Below are positions 5,032-5,042 of a stretch of 5,042 nt of DNA, one piece after another. The stretch covers positions 1 to 5,042 of the forward strand of contig JAFSHE010000253.1 in NCBI GenBank assembly GCA_017440445.1, in the 5' to 3' direction. Within the stretch, counting starts at the first letter, position 1. Every line of letters starts with the position of its first letter. The notes beneath the pieces are model-generated. The model was not told the origin of the DNA. It did no database searches and saw nothing but the letters and a program-made list of their open reading frames with translations. The stretch is from Oscillospiraceae bacterium. Lineage in GTDB: Bacteria > Bacillota_A > Clostridia > Oscillospirales > Ruminococcaceae. A program made the translations under genes and the position numbers.

Positions 5032-5042
5032 TAGTTTTTTAA

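Noticed and set aside
1..5042. CRISPR arrays, tRNA or rRNA genes, insertion sequences, attachment sites
   Set aside because: No spaced direct repeats of array type, no tRNA or rRNA sequence and no transposase or terminal inverted repeats were recognised on either strand.

Overview
The sequence resembles a Gram-positive, low-to-medium GC Firmicute of the gut or rumen Clostridia, with Ruminococcus/Oscillospiraceae as the best guess. The reasons are a CIRCE/HrcA heat-shock switch, strong GGAGG ribosome sites, near-consensus sigma-A promoters, a GH127 plant-arabinan enzyme under an AraC regulator, and a DUF2975-XRE pair typical of Firmicutes. No phylogenetic marker in the window fixes the genus.

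Left edge (1-307, minus strand): the first 55 codons of hrcA, the heat-shock repressor, run off the window start. Upstream are a sigma-A promoter and two CIRCE operators that overlap by four bases. The rest of the presumed hrcA-grpE-dnaK operon lies outside the window.

Centre (380-3377): a GH127 family beta-L-arabinofuranosidase gene (minus strand) and an AraC-family regulator gene (plus strand) diverge from a compact region of about 106 bp. The two promoters overlap physically, and a 21-bp-spaced imperfect direct repeat overlaps the enzyme promoter's -35 box as a candidate operator. The regulator probably senses an arabinose-containing sugar and controls the enzyme. The enzyme has no signal peptide and probably works in the cytoplasm on imported arabino-oligosaccharides. 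Two successive hairpin terminators separate it from hrcA, and a third, probably bidirectional, ends the regulator gene.

Right part (3401-5031, minus strand): one tight operon from a near-perfect extended -10 promoter encodes a four-helix DUF2975 membrane protein, a small XRE-type DNA-binding protein with an acidic tail, and a CPBP intramembrane protease homologue. The gene junctions are 12 bp with the ribosome site touching the upstream stop, and then a TAATG stop/start overlap, so translation is probably coupled. The set looks like a membrane-linked regulatory or self-protection module of unknown function and is the least understood part of the window.

For both GH127 and the AraC regulator, the longest reading frame begins too far upstream. 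The Shine-Dalgarno positions favour internal starts at 2392 (ATG) and 2499 (GTG). The same applies to the DUF2975 gene (4941).
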